DNA of 64,000 nucleotides from Edaphochlamys debaryana (Eukaryota; Chlorophyta; Chlorophyceae; Chlamydomonadales): positions 186,001 through 250,000 of the forward strand of contig JAEHOE010000097.1 in assembly GCA_016858145.1 (NCBI GenBank), written 5' to 3'. This document shows, in pieces, positions 22,701 to 33,524 of this stretch. Every line of letters begins with the position of its first letter. The stretch's first letter is position 1. A model generated the notes under the pieces. That model saw only the letters and a program-made list of their open reading frames with translations, had not been told where the DNA came from and searched no databases. Made by a program: the position numbers and the translations under genes.

Positions 22701-23753
22701 GCCATTCCCCCCGCCACCCCCAGGGCCGAGTACGTGCGCCCCGGTGACTGTGTGGAGCTGCTGGTGCTGGGGAGGGACGAGCGCTTCAGCAGCTTCAAGG
22801 CGGGGCGGGGAGGGCGGGGGCTGCGGGCCTGGGCAGGGGCATGGCAGGGGAAAGGGAGAGCTGAGGAGACGGAGACATGCCGGAAGGGATGCCACTGGGA
22901 GCCGGTCTCAGCCCTGGACCACCGCTCCTGCTGGGTTGCATCCATGTCCGTCATGACTGATTGCACCCCACCGGCTCCCCCTCGCCACGGCCGCAGGTGG
23001 TGCGCGAGGTGTATCTTCCGCAGGCGGGCGTGTGGCTGTGCGACTACCCCTTCCTCAACAGGTGAGGGGCCGTTTCGCGCTAACACGGGCTGTGCTCGCT
23101 GGCCTCACTAGCACCGACTCAGCACAGGCGGAGGAGCACGAGGGCATCCGACTCGTGGCTCCTCCCAAGCTTTAGCCCTGTCCTGCCCTTTTTAAGCTTC
23201 CCGCTAAGGTCATCATCTGCAGACTGGAAGTACAGCATAGTACAGCATCGTAGTCGTGGAGCGGCCACACTCGTGTTTGCCCTTTTCCCCCAGGGACCTC
23301 TTCACGGCCGTTTCCGTCGCGATAGAGCAGGAGCGCCGGGCGGCAGAGGCGGCGGCGGCGGGCTGGCCGGCGGGCAGCGGCGGAGCCTCTGCAGGTGGCG
23401 GCGGTCCTGGGCCTAGTGCTTCGTACTACAACACCTATGACGTGGCGTACGATGTGCGGGACGTCCGGTACCACAATGGGCCCGATGTGTACGACGCGGG
23501 GCCGATGTACGGCGCTGGCGGGAGTACGGCAGGCGCTGGTGCCGGGCCTGGAGCTAATGCGGAGGCTGGCTGGGGGGCGGGAGGCGCTGGGACAGGAGCA
23601 GGAGCGGGCATGGGAGGCGAGTCTGCAGGCCCCAAGCCAGGGGCTGGGACGGCAAGAGGAGCTGGGGAGACGGGCTGGGGCTCGGGCGGTGGTGCGGCGA
23701 GGGCGCCCGGGCCTGCGGGGTGGAGCGGGGAGTGGTCGGGCTTTGACTCCTGA
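19787..23753 (+). CDS. 808-residue conserved protein, probably plastid, unknown function
   Basis: Seven exons join in phase: 19787–21220, 21359–21426, 21615–21789, 22347–22495, 22724–22799, 22997–23061 and 23294–23753. The first ~450 residues are disordered (Gly/Pro/Ser) with an Arg-rich start lacking early acidic residues, compatible with an organelle transit peptide. The conserved core is about 480–650: VDYFQPRSVTERIVQLLGSV, a hydrophobic stretch (LLSKAALLATPALLYPIW), PWVRAGLRNVDLAAKGYAAI, RAEYVRPGDCVELLVLGRDE and VVREVYLPQAGVWLCDYPFL. From memory this resembles uncharacterised plastid proteins of plants, but I cannot name the family. The tail is Gly/Ala-rich with several Tyr-Asp repeats. 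The exon 1 donor is one of three in-phase options (21207–21234). The exon 5 donor appears to be GC; an in-phase GT at 22764 is the alternative. Confidence 0.65.
21771..21945. repeat. exon-end/intron-start duplication and G-rich minisatellite
   Basis: The end of exon 3 plus its donor (GGAGGGCGCAGGTGGGGTGG, about 21779) recurs in the intron at about 21915, 136 bases downstream. G-rich, GGGGAGGG-type repeats run on to about 22080. The second junction could act as a decoy or alternative donor. Confidence 0.6.
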
Positions 23754-24374
23754 GGCGGGGACGGAGCCCATCATGTGAAGGGGGCGCAGCTGTGGGCGGG
23801 GTGGTGGTGGCTGTGCAGGGGTGAGAGCCGGAGGCGGAGTCCATGCGTCGGTGATGGTATGGACGGGCAAGGAAGGAGGGACGGAGGCAAGGCGCTGGCA
23901 TGGGATTGTGATCCACGCACGGTGATTTCGCGGCGGGGCGTTGGCCTCAACAGTGAAAGGCTTGTACAAACGTTGACCTTTCACCCACCAACCACCCATT
24001 GTGCCGACGTCCGAGGCCCGACATGCCTGGATGCCTCCTCAACGCGGCTCCTTGCCAAGTTGCACTTACGCCATACCGGTACCCAGCCACCACCACCGCC
24101 ACCACGTCGTCTTATCTAATCCAGCCTTGCATGCACGCCATGCGCTTCCTCCTCTCAAAGCTTTCTCGCAAACCTCGCTCGTCCGCTGCATGCATAGGTC
24201 ACGTCCACTGTCCACGGCTCCACTCGGTGCTCTGCTCTCTCGTCCCACACCCACAAGTGCTGCTTGGCAGGCTTGCCACAAACCCTCCACAAGTGCAGAA
24301 TGCATCCTATCTAGTCCCAGCTTGCTTGCCAAAGCGGCGGCCTCACAAAGACACTTCTGTTGCCATGCATCCTG
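23754..24374. other. convergent intergenic region
   Basis: 3' ends of the 808-residue protein gene (+) and the MYND gene (−) face each other across about 620 bases. No gene and no clear TGTAA signal on either strand. Confidence 0.5.
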
Positions 24375-27300
24375 CTATGCGGGCGCTGCAGCCCATGCAC
24401 CTGCAACAGCCGCCTTGGCCGCTTGGCATTCCTGCTTGTGCCCTGCCCTCCAGTGCGCATTCCGGCACGCGGCGCCGCAGTAGCGCACGCACCTGCAGTC
24501 CCCGCACAATCTGAGCGGCAGCCCTGCCTCGCTGCCGCCGCCGTACGACAAACAGCCGGGATACGCGCACATCTTCACTCCCAGCAACGCCGCCGCCGCC
24601 AGCGGCACCGGCAGCGGCGGCGGCAGCGGCGCCGCCACCAGCGCCGCCACCTGTCCCTCTCGCGCCGGGCCCTGCCGCTGCCACTCGGACTCCTCATTCT
24701 GCGCCAAGAGCTCCGACTCTAAACTTAACGCCAGCGCATCCACGCGCCGCATGCGGAGAATGATTGTGCCGCCGATAACGACGCAGCCGCTGGCTGCAGT
24801 TAGGTGCGTTTCCTAACTGGCTGGCCAGGGAACGGGCGCACGCCTCGAAGCCAGCACCCGTGTCATCGGCGGCCGAGCGCAGCAGCAGGCGGGCGTACCT
24901 CCCAAACTCGAACTCGCCGTGCCCAGGTCAAACATCCGGGGCATAACGCCCAGGCGAAGCAGCTGCTCCAGGCACCCCCGCTCCGACGCGGTCGGCGGCC
25001 CTAATGATGAAGCCTGCGCCTCCTCGACCATAGTGCCGCCACCACCACCACCGCCGTCTCCCAAATCCGTTATCGGCATGAGCCACGACCGCACGTGGGG
25101 GCTGAGCTCGGGGATCGACGCCAGGGCCACCAGTGAGAGCTCGACGAGTACGGCCAGGCGGCCACGACAGTCGACGGTCGCTGCGATGGGGTTGCCGGGC
25201 GGCACGTAGGTCGGCGCCGAGACGTCCGCGCACAGCAGCTTGCATGCGGCCGCCAGCAGGCGGTGCGGCTGGCACGCCAGCAGCTGGCCCGTGCTGAGCG
25301 GCGTGCCGCCGGGGAACCCCAGGCGGCCTGCGAGGCACGAGTTCTCCACGGCAACGCACGCCGCATGGTGCAGCGTGAAAGACGACTTGGCCCCCACGCG
25401 CCGCTGCGCCGCGCGCGCGAGCATCTGCGTCGTCAGCAGGCTGTTGGCGCGGGCTAGCAGGGCCCCCACCTCTTCCTCGACGCTCTGCGCGGTCGCACCC
25501 ACTCTGCTTTCTCCGCCGCCTCCTCCGCCGCCTCCTCCGCCGCCGCCTCCTCGTCCATCTCCTGCGCCCCCTCCTTTACCGCCGCCTCCTCGACCTCCGC
25601 CTTCGCCTCTACCTCCGCCGCCGCCTCCTCGACCTCCTCCTCCGCCTCTACTTCCGCCGCCGCCTCCTCGTTCGTCCGCCTGAGCCGTGGCCTCCAGCCG
25701 GGACGCAAGCCCGCGGCAGCACCCAAACGCCGGCAGGAAGCGGTGCGTGACCGCAGCCAGTAGGGTCCTCTCCTCTTTGCGCGCCTCCTCGGTCGCCTCC
25801 GCCTCCAGATCCTGCAGCCGCCCAGTCAGCATGGCGGCGCGCTTGGAAAGATTGACCAGCACGCCGCCGTACGGTCCGTACAGGGTGCGGGCTGGCAGCG
25901 CCTCCGATCCGAGCAGACCGCTCACGAAGTAAGCGGTTGAGGAGGTCTCCGTGGCCAGGCGCTCGAGCGGTGCGTTGCCGGGGTTGAGGGCGGCGCGGTC
26001 GGCGGCTGCAAAGGAGAGGCGCAGGGCGTGATCGATCGAGGCGGTGAGGCCTGCGCGGGCCACCTGTGCCAGGAGGTGGGCGCGACTGGAGGCGCCTAGG
26101 CTGTAGGGGGCTGCAGATAGAAGAAGGGGAACAAAGTGCTTGTTACTGCAGGTTACTGAGTGATCACAAGTGCCCCAGCCTAGGGCCCAGAGATAGAGCA
26201 GGCGCCACTACTAAAGTCACGACAACATGATTGGCACTGGCCGTGTGTCTTTCTACCTATGCATCTACGTGCCTGTTGCCGGGCGGGAAAGGCAAGGGCG
26301 CATTGCGGCCTACAAGCACACAGCCGTCTCACTCACTGCAGCTGCTTTCATGGCACATGCCGACGAGCGCAGCGCAAGGCCCCCAGCCGCTTGGCCGCAG
26401 CGACGCCGCCGACTCCTGCAATCATGCCCGGGCCCCGCAGGCGTCAGGTTGCAGGCCGGGACCAACACCCCAGCTCCACTTCCTGGCCAGGCGCAACGTA
26501 AACTACCGTACCCCGGTGCGCACCTGACAAAGGTGCGGACCGGGAAACGTAAACTACCCCGGTGCAGATCTGGACAACGGTACGGTGCGGAAAGTACATA
26601 TTCCGGTCCGGACTGGACTACTTCTTCACCTGGTGGTCAGGCGCGGTCTCGGCTGCGCCCGCCAGCGCATCTTCCACTGCGTGCACGTGCAGGGCCAGGC
26701 CCCAGGCCGCCGTCTCGACCCGTTTCGTCTCTGCCATGAGGGTTCTGAGTGCCTGCACGCGCGCACATGGCCGCACACCGCTCACAAGGCTTGCCGGTTG
26801 GAGCCGCGCTCTAAGCTATAGCCCATGTGCATCGCCGCCCTTGGCGTGACATAAGGTAAGAACGGCACTCACCGTCGCATACATACGGTCGGCTGACGGC
26901 CTGTACGCGCCGCCCATTTCCAGCCCATGGCCCCGGCACAGGCGGCACAGCGCTTCCAGGGCCCAGGGCTCACACGCCGCCAGCCTGAGCCGAGACACCT
27001 CGCGCGCCACTTGGGGCGGGCCGGGGGGCTTGTAGAGCCAGGAGGCGAGGAGGAACAGCATCTCGCCGTGCTGGTCTGCCAGCATTCCCAGGTCACCGGG
27101 GCAGGACACGGCCTCTCCATCGGACGAAATGGCCTGACCGAGATGCGCCTCCGCCGCCGTCAGCCACCATCTGCCCTGCGCCCCGCCCTGGACCCCCGCC
27201 TGCTTGAGCTCAATGCCCCCGTGCACTAGCAACCGCTCCACGAGTGCCTCCTGCAGCGCCACCACGTCCGGGTGGGCCAGCTGAGCGGCCAGGCGGTCTG

Positions 27301-28533
27301 CCGCCCGTGCCGCCGCCGCCCCGCCGCTGGCGGCGGCGCGGGGCAGGGCGTGGTGTGCGCACGTCAGCGCCTGCAGCAGGGTGTCCGCTGACGTCAGCAG
27401 CTGCGTGGCGTGCGCCTGCGCCTGCTGCGCGTCCGTGCTGTTGCTGACGTCACGAAGTCGATCTGGGTCGGGCCCGGGACACTGCAGAACGGCGGCGGCA
27501 ACGGCCGGCAGCAGCCCGCTGGCGGCGAGCGTCTCGAGCAGCTGCGCTGCTGCGGGCGGCAGCTCCGGGGCAGGAGGCCCCGGGGGCAGGAGGCCCCGGG
27601 GGCGGCGAGGCCCCGGCGGGCCCAGCCCCGGCCCCAGCGGGCCCAGCCCCGCCCCCGGCCCCGGCTTCAGCACTGGTGCAGCCGGTGGACTGCGGCTCCT
27701 CACGGCTGCTGCTGCAGGCGAGGCTCATCAGGCACTGAAGCCCGGAGTTGAGGTAGGAGGAGAGCACGGAGGCCAAGACGGCGCAGGTGAAGGCGACGCG
27801 GTCGGGCCCCAAGCCCCCCATCCGCAGCTGTTGCTCGTGTTGCATTGTGAGGCCCAGGTAGCCCCGTAGCGCCCCGGCGGCGGGACGCAAGAGGTCCAGC
27901 TGCCAGAAGGGGACGCACGTCCCGAGGGCGCGGGCCGCCGCCTGCGGAGTTCGGCTCGAGCTGAGGTACTCGTGCACGGGCACAACTGCGGCCTGTAGCA
28001 CTTGGGCCCCCGGCAGGGCCAGGGTCACCAGCCAAGCAAGGCGATACGTCTCAGGGCTGGCCGCGGCATCCGCCATCGTGCGCGCTGCGGAGTTTATGAT
28101 GTCCAGGCTGCTCCGCAGCCATGTCCAGATTCCCGCGGCCGAGCAAGCCTCCGCCCAGCGCTCCAAAGCCTGCGACGCGTCTGCTCCCGAGCCCTGAACC
28201 AGAGACAGGGTCTGGGCCAAGAGCTCCTGTAAAGCTCGTTCTGCCTCGTCGGAAGCACGCTTTCTGTCGGGGGGGGGGGGGTTGGAGGGGAGGGGCGGAG
28301 GTCGGGCACGCTATGGACCGCGCCAAAGCCGTTTACTACGGCGAAGAACTTACTGTGCTGGCATGACGCCTCTAGCTCGCAAGCGAGGAGGAAACCGCTC
28401 ACCGCCGGTCGTAATTGCGCATCGCATCAATCCGCGGGCTCAACTGGCACTCCAGCTTCGCCTGCTCGGTTGCGAGCATACTCTCCTGGTAGACCCGCAG
28501 GCAGTCAGAAATGCCCGCTACTGTAGCCTGCAT
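24375..28533 (-). CDS. MYND zinc-finger protein, 1024 residues
   Basis: Six exons join exactly in phase: 28533–28403, 28263–27704, 27549–26873, 26752–26630, 26063–24899 and 24793–24375. The start is a short first exon, ATG at 28533, beginning MQATVAGISDCLRVYQES. Residues 1–950 are predicted mostly helical, without a recognised enzyme domain. The C-terminus is a MYND finger with ligands Cys961, Cys966, Cys982, Cys985, Cys991, Cys995, His1004 and Cys1008; key parts are CGDCRCVRYCGAAC and HWRAGHKQEC. MYND fingers bind proline-rich peptides in partner proteins. Long helical proteins ending in such a finger are, from memory, an expanded family in Chlamydomonas and Volvox, with unknown roles. A Gly/Arg-rich insert (coded by about 25500–25680) interrupts the fifth exon. 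The intron at 27703–27550 is inferred from the frame change and alternates with a very short one. Confidence 0.85.
25500..25680. repeat. pyrimidine-rich low-complexity run inside a coding exon
   Basis: CCTCC/CCGCC-type triplets encode a poly-Gly/Arg insert in the MYND protein. The flanking frame is kept on both sides. Another minus-strand frame reads Glu/Ala-rich, which is a by-product of the triplet repeat. Confidence 0.7.
26475..26620. repeat. short repeat cluster in an intron of the MYND gene
   Basis: The unit GTAAACTACC plus CCCCGGTGC occurs twice (about 26499 and 26550), mixed with GGTGCGG and ACCGG in both orientations. The arrangement resembles a decayed small hairpin-type insertion, but no target-site duplication was found. 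Confidence 0.4.
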
Positions 28534-28807
28534 TGCTCGCTGCGCCTTAAACCCTACATGTCCCCTTCATCGTGCAACCTTGACACCTGAGCGGCATGGA
28601 ACCAATTGGAGTAGTTGTGCTCTGACACAAGCTGAAGCGGGAGAGATAACAGCCTCGCACCGCCATCCCGGCATCCCCAACGGTCCCCCCCCGGGCACGC
28701 CCCAACATCCCCGCCCAACCCCGCCCAACCCGGCGTTCCCTGACGTGAAGCAACAACTCTACTTCACCCTTCCCTAGCCACGAGTCTCAACACGACCCAA
28801 CACCATT

Positions 28808-28854
28808 GAGCCTGTCTATGGGGCCTGTCAAGCAGGGCCAGCACGCTCGAACAC
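28808..28854. repeat. 47-bp direct repeat, copy 1
   Basis: It begins GAGCCTGTCTATGGGG and is matched at 29356–29402 with a single visible mismatch, 548 bases apart. Confidence 0.85.
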
Positions 28855-29215
28855 GCGATTCACGCCTAGCCCGCGGGCCTACGGGATGGCCAGCGGGCCT
28901 GGTCGGTGAAAGACTGCAACAGTTGCTTCACAACCTGGGTAGGTGCGGGTGGGCGGGTGGATTGGGGACGGTCCGTTGGGGCTTGGCGGGGTTGGTGTTA
29001 TTATAGACAACGGGGCGTAGTGCCGCGGTGTGATGGCATCGCATTTCGTTGGCCGATGCAAAAGACCTGTGAAGCGTAGGGTTGGTGTGCGGAGGGCTGC
29101 TTGGGTGGACTTGGCTAGACTAACCCGCACCCGTTCCCACGCCCCGTCAGAACCGGGACGTCTCCGCTGCCAACGTGATCCGCATCCTCCTCCTGCTGAA
29201 GCTGCTGGGCTGGGG

Positions 29216-29332
29216 TTCAGTCCGTGCGCTGTGGGGCGTAGTGCTTGATTGCGCGGCCCCAGTGCTGCCCGGCCTCGCGGGGTTTGGGGCTCGGCCCTTT
29301 TCCCTGTCCTGAGGAGGACAGACACCCTTGTT
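29216..29332. repeat. dispersed ~116-bp repeat, copy 1
   Basis: It starts TTCAGTCCGTGCGCTGTGGG and ends in CACCCTTGTT. It is nearly identical to 38947–39061, with two or three substitutions and a 2-base indel. Same orientation; no coding potential seen. Confidence 0.85.
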
Positions 29333-29355
29333 GCGCACCTCCCTACCATGCCGTA

Positions 29356-29402
29356 GAGCCTGTCAATGGGGCCTGTCAAGCAGGGCCAGCACGCTCGAAC
29401 AC
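29356..29402. repeat. 47-bp direct repeat, copy 2
   Basis: It begins GAGCCTGTCAATGGGG and is otherwise identical by eye to 28808–28854. It lies just after the ~116-bp dispersed repeat, so both may belong to one mobile or duplicated unit. Confidence 0.85.
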
Positions 29403-29702
29403 TTGGCTTGAAGGGGACACACTTCGGGTCACCCCTTGTCAGCCTCCGTCCCTAGCCTGCAGCCCTACTCTTCACGCACATATACATCGGGTAGAAGACA
29501 TAGGGTCAAGAGCGGGTACCCTAACCCAGCAGCGTAGCCTCACTCCTCCCTGATCTATCACCCGTATTCGCCGTCGCCTTGAGCCCGTACAGGCCCGTAC
29601 CGTGCTGCTGTCAGTCTGCCAGACAGCAGTCCTACCTTTGGATGCCCACTTCTTTGGTCCACAGCAGATGGGGTTGGGGGCCACGCTCGTGAGATATCGT
29701 TG

Positions 29703-29707
29703 TTACA
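29703..29707 (-). terminator. possible polyadenylation signal TGTAA
   Basis: TTACA on the plus strand gives TGTAA on the minus strand, about 320 bases past the DUF2358 stop. TGTAA is the usual signal in Chlamydomonas and its relatives. The pentamer is short, so chance is possible. Confidence 0.35.
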
Positions 29708-30027
29708 ACTGCCATGACGTGCAACAGCCAGAACCCGCGGCACCCGCCGCCTCCGGATCCGGATATACTCCAGGCCCACCCCAGTCCGCAACAGCCCGTC
29801 TGTCTCTCAGGGTCCTCAGCTCATGCTCGCCAAAATTGTGGATGCTCCTGTGAGGATTCACGAAGCCGAACGACAGCGGTCACAGTTGCTTCCATTCTCA
29901 CCTCGCCGCACCGACCCAATCCTATGCAACACCTACCCGTGCTCACAGCCTCATAAACATCATGGCCTCCCCCTCCGTCGCCACCCGACGCCATCACCAC
30001 GACCGCGTCCCCCCGTCACAAGCCCAC

Positions 30028-32700
30028 TCAAAAGCGGCCGCCCGTGCCCGTGTCTCCCCCCTGCATTCCCTGGGCGAACTTGAGAACCTCCGTCACCAGG
30101 CACGACACCACCAGCGCCCCGCACACGCCCCCCAGCGCCCCCGGCCCCTCCCCCGACGCCAGGCCCCACACCAGCGACCCAGCGCCCCCCACCGCAGAGA
30201 GCTTGAGCACCGTCGGGCTGAGGGACCACCTGCGGGTGGTGGTGGCGAGGCGGGCCCCACAGGAGAGGAGGGGGGAGTGAGGGGCCGGTGAAATCAAGAC
30301 GGGGCAGGCGCAACCGCGTGCACAAGTAGGAAGGAGCACAGCGCCGCAGTGCCTCGGGCAGCAGGATGTGCTCGCTTGCCCTTGTAGAGCCGCAGTCGGC
30401 AGAGACGTGGCTTTCAGAGGACGAGGGCAGGCGCACCAGCGTGCTGTATAAGAGGGAGCACAGCGCTGCGGCGCTGCGGGCAGCAGAGTGTGAGGAGGGG
30501 GGAGCACCTCTACCGGTGCGCTTGCTGCCCCTTGGGAAGCGCTGCAGCCGCGACGCCGCCAACAACGCCCAAGCCCCCGACCCTGGACCCACCACACGCC
30601 CTTGGCGTCGCCCGCTGAGGCCGCCAAGAAGAACGTCTCCCAGGCGTTGCGGGGCACCTGGCGAGCGGAGGGTTGGTCGGGGCGGCGGCGAGGGAGGGTG
30701 TTTGCACGTTTGTGTGGTGCTTTCCCCGTCTCTGTGGGCGATTGCGCTGCACAGGCACACATGCCCCACTCGCGTGCCACTGCTTGCGCGCCCCTCGCCC
30801 CGCGCCCCAGTCTCCAGCTGCCCACCTTGGCCGCGGGCTGGAAGAGCTGAGCCACCACCTTGGCTGGCTCCACGTCCCACCTGTGGGAGGGGTGGAGGGG
30901 TGAAGGGGGTCAGGAGGGGACATGCGGTTGTTGTTCGGGAGACAGGACAGGCAGGAGCAGGTGGGGGCAGGTACTGCCGTGACGGTGAACAGCCTCTTTC
31001 CAGCCCCTGCAATAACCTCGCCCCAGCCCGCCCCCTCCCCCTCCCCCTCCCCACACCCTTCCTCTCCTCCCCCACCCCGAACCCGCCCCGCCCCCCGCCC
31101 CCCTGCCCCACCGCTCCTCGTGCCGGACCACCTGCCCCCGCTCCAGGTCGAACACGTGCGTGGTGCCCCCCGCCGCCGCCAGCCGCGGCCGCCAGGGCAA
31201 GTCCAGCAGAGCGGAGAAGCGCCACTTGGTCTCAAGCGTGTTGGGGCCTTCCTTCCACCTGCAAGAGGGGGCAGTGCGTGGGGGAGGGGAAGATGTTGGC
31301 TTGTGTTAGAGGATCCTTGTGTGAGGCAGGGGCGTGTGACGCAGGCGGGCAGGCGTGGCATGCCAGCCACTGCCCCGCTCCCCCAACTCACTCGTACACG
31401 TCAATCTTGATCTCGTCCCTGGATGTGGTGGGGTTTGCGAAGGGCAAGAGCAGGGGTTGGTGGGTCAGGGCTCGGGCGGGTGCCTCAGCGCATGGCCCAA
31501 AGCCAACACAAGTTACACATCCCCACCGGGAAACTGCAAAATCCCCGCAGCACCCTCATGCCTCACTTACCACGCCCCTCCCCTCCATTTGCGCCCAAAC
31601 CACCCAACCTTCCCGGGCCTCCACCCCCATGCATCCCCCCCTTCCTGTCACCCACATGAGGCCCCCCAGGTTGGACACGTTCTGCTTGAAGCGACCAGTG
31701 CCGCTGAAGCTGACGAAGGGGTCTGGGGGGTGGGCGAAGGAGAGGACCACACGGGCCGTGCACACGAAAGATGAGGCATTGCACTGCAGCAGAGCGGCTT
31801 CACGACATATGCGTCCATCCGAGTTCCCGCCCCGCCCCTTACACACTGCATCACGCCAGAAACGAATCGGACCAAGTCCCCCACCCTCCGCAACCCACCC
31901 TAGCCCGCCACCTCCACCACCATCCCCGCCATCCCCTCACCCGCAAACACGCAGTCCGGTGCGTATGCCGCCAGGTCGCCCGCCCCCGTCACAAAGTAGT
32001 TCTCGTCATAGTCGGCCCGGATGGCCTCCATCATAGCCTCACGAGACATGCGGGGGGCGGAGGCAGCGGCGGGGGCGGCGGCGGCGGCCTGGAGAGCACG
32101 GGGGCGGGGCGCGGGAGACCGGGGCGGGTTGTGGTTTGAGAAAGAGAGGGAGGGGAAGGGCAAAGGAGGTTCAGCCGCGGAGCGTGGCGGCCGTAAGGGG
32201 AGGGATATTGGCAGGAGCTCAAGGCTGAACGGGTAAGGTTAAAGCGGGGCTCGGGGCCCTCCCCGGCCTGTGCGAGTGCACACGGAGTCTGCACTCTGGC
32301 CCCCTGGTGCACGCGGCCGCGTGCTTCCCCGCCACCACGCCGCCGCGCACCTGCCCCCGGCCCATGGCCAGCAGCTTCCCAAACTGCTCCGCGCCGTACC
32401 ACACCGCCTTGAGCCCCAGGCCCACTTCGGGGTCGGTGGGGCCGCCACGACCGCTGCTGCTGGCGCCTGGGGTCGGGGGATGGATCGGGGGTGGTTGACC
32501 ACCGCAGTCGGCCCGCTGTCAGCCGAGAGAGGGTGCTTGAGCACTGCGGCGAAGCTCGCACCTTCCCCGTCCTTTGGCGCGGCGCGCGTCGCCAACAATG
32601 CGCGACGCTGCGCATGGCCCAGCACTGACAGAGCTGGTGCTGACGAGCACTGTGCTCGTCTTGCCACTCCTGGGCGAGTGGAGGCGGTCTGGTGCAACAT
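30028..32700 (-). CDS. plastid DUF2358 (SnoaL/NTF2-like) protein
   Basis: Nine exons join in phase to 321 residues: 32700–32562, 32466–32351, 32088–31941, 31722–31656, 31418–31392, 31258–31112, 30880–30826, 30657–30593 and 30229–30028. The first ~45 residues (MLHQTASTRPGVARRAQCSS onward) are Arg/Ala/Ser-rich without acidic residues, as in a chloroplast transit peptide. The core matches the DUF2358 pattern of plant and cyanobacterial proteins: IRADYDENYFVTGAGDLAAY, then DPFVSFSGTGRFKQNVSNLG, KWRFSALLDLPWRPRL, THVFDLERGQVVRHEERWDV. This is an NTF2-like fold of unknown biochemical role. The C-terminal ~55 residues contain a Gly/Ala/Val/Leu hydrophobic stretch (ALGGVCGALVVSCLVTEVLK) that may anchor it in a membrane. 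The exon 8 donor is inferred from phase. The gene is divergent from the transporter. Confidence 0.85.
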
Positions 32701-33524
32701 CCTTGAGGTCGAGCGAGGTGCGAGGTCTGGAGATGGCGCGAGTGCGTTACACAGGTGATCAGGCAGCTTGTGACCCCTCGGGAAGCTTGACTGCTAGCAG
32801 TGGCACTCGCGCTCACGTCGGGGAGGTCCGCCGAGAAAAAGCGCACGCAGATTGCAATTTTGCCGAAGCGTCGGACGCCAGGGCCCGAGCGAGCGCGCCA
32901 GGCCGGTATAATCTGCTTACCTTCCACAAGAACGATATATCAGCCGCACACCCACAACGCTCCCGACCCGTGCAGTCCCGGCGCCACTCAACAAACCCCA
33001 ATTGCGCGGAAACGCAGCCCGTATGCTCCCCGGCCGCTGATTAAGCTCTAGCTGCACACCGGACCTCTCGTCTTGGCCGTTATGGAGGGCAGCTAACACT
33101 GGCTGTCCCGGGTAGACCCCAGAATCGGTCTCGCCGCCACTCGTCTCGCAAGCAGCTGCTGCAGCTGCCGCTTCTCCTGCTATCCCCGCCTGGTAGCTAG
33201 CTCATACCGTGTGGAGCCGTCTGCCACGTCGCCAGCCAAACTAGTTCCCGACGCCCCAGAATTCGGCAGCGTACCGTCACCGACTTCCTAGAGCTCGGAG
33301 GCCGCAACCGAACCTCCCACTTCCCAACGTGAGCGCCGATTGCTGCATCAGGTCAGCTGCCTGGGTGGGCCCCGGCTGCGGCGGCCCTGGGAGGCCCAAG
33401 GTCGCGGCAGCCCCGACGCGTCGTCCCCGTCTCCCCTTTGGCACCCTACCCCGCCCCGCCCAACCCCACCTTCCACCCTCCCGTCTCCCTCCCCCACCTT
33501 TCCTTCACCCTACCAGCAACCCAC
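32701..33524. promoter_or_regulatory. upstream region of a divergent gene pair
   Basis: 824 bases separate the ATG of the DUF2358 gene (−) from that of the transporter (+). It should carry both promoters and 5' UTRs. No gene or clear promoter motif was recognised. Confidence 0.45.

Larger units (their letters stand above)
28534..30027. other. gene-free, repeat-bearing region
   Basis: Between the MYND gene start and the DUF2358 gene end, both on the minus strand. It holds a 47-bp pair of direct repeats, one copy of the dispersed ~116-bp repeat, and a possible polyadenylation signal. No open frame is credible. Confidence 0.55.

Noticed and set aside
25454..25726. Glu/Ala-rich open frame on the minus strand
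   Set aside because: It is the shifted reading of the triplet repeat that encodes the Gly/Arg insert of the MYND protein. It has no start context of its own, and the host frame is continuous through it.
26227..26739. Separate plus-strand gene inside the MYND locus
   Set aside because: The frame covers an intron and an antisense exon of the MYND gene and reads as low-complexity sequence.
30366..32036. Long plus-strand frame across the DUF2358 gene
   Set aside because: It is a shadow in GC-rich DNA spanning both exons and introns of the minus-strand gene, with no coherent domain.
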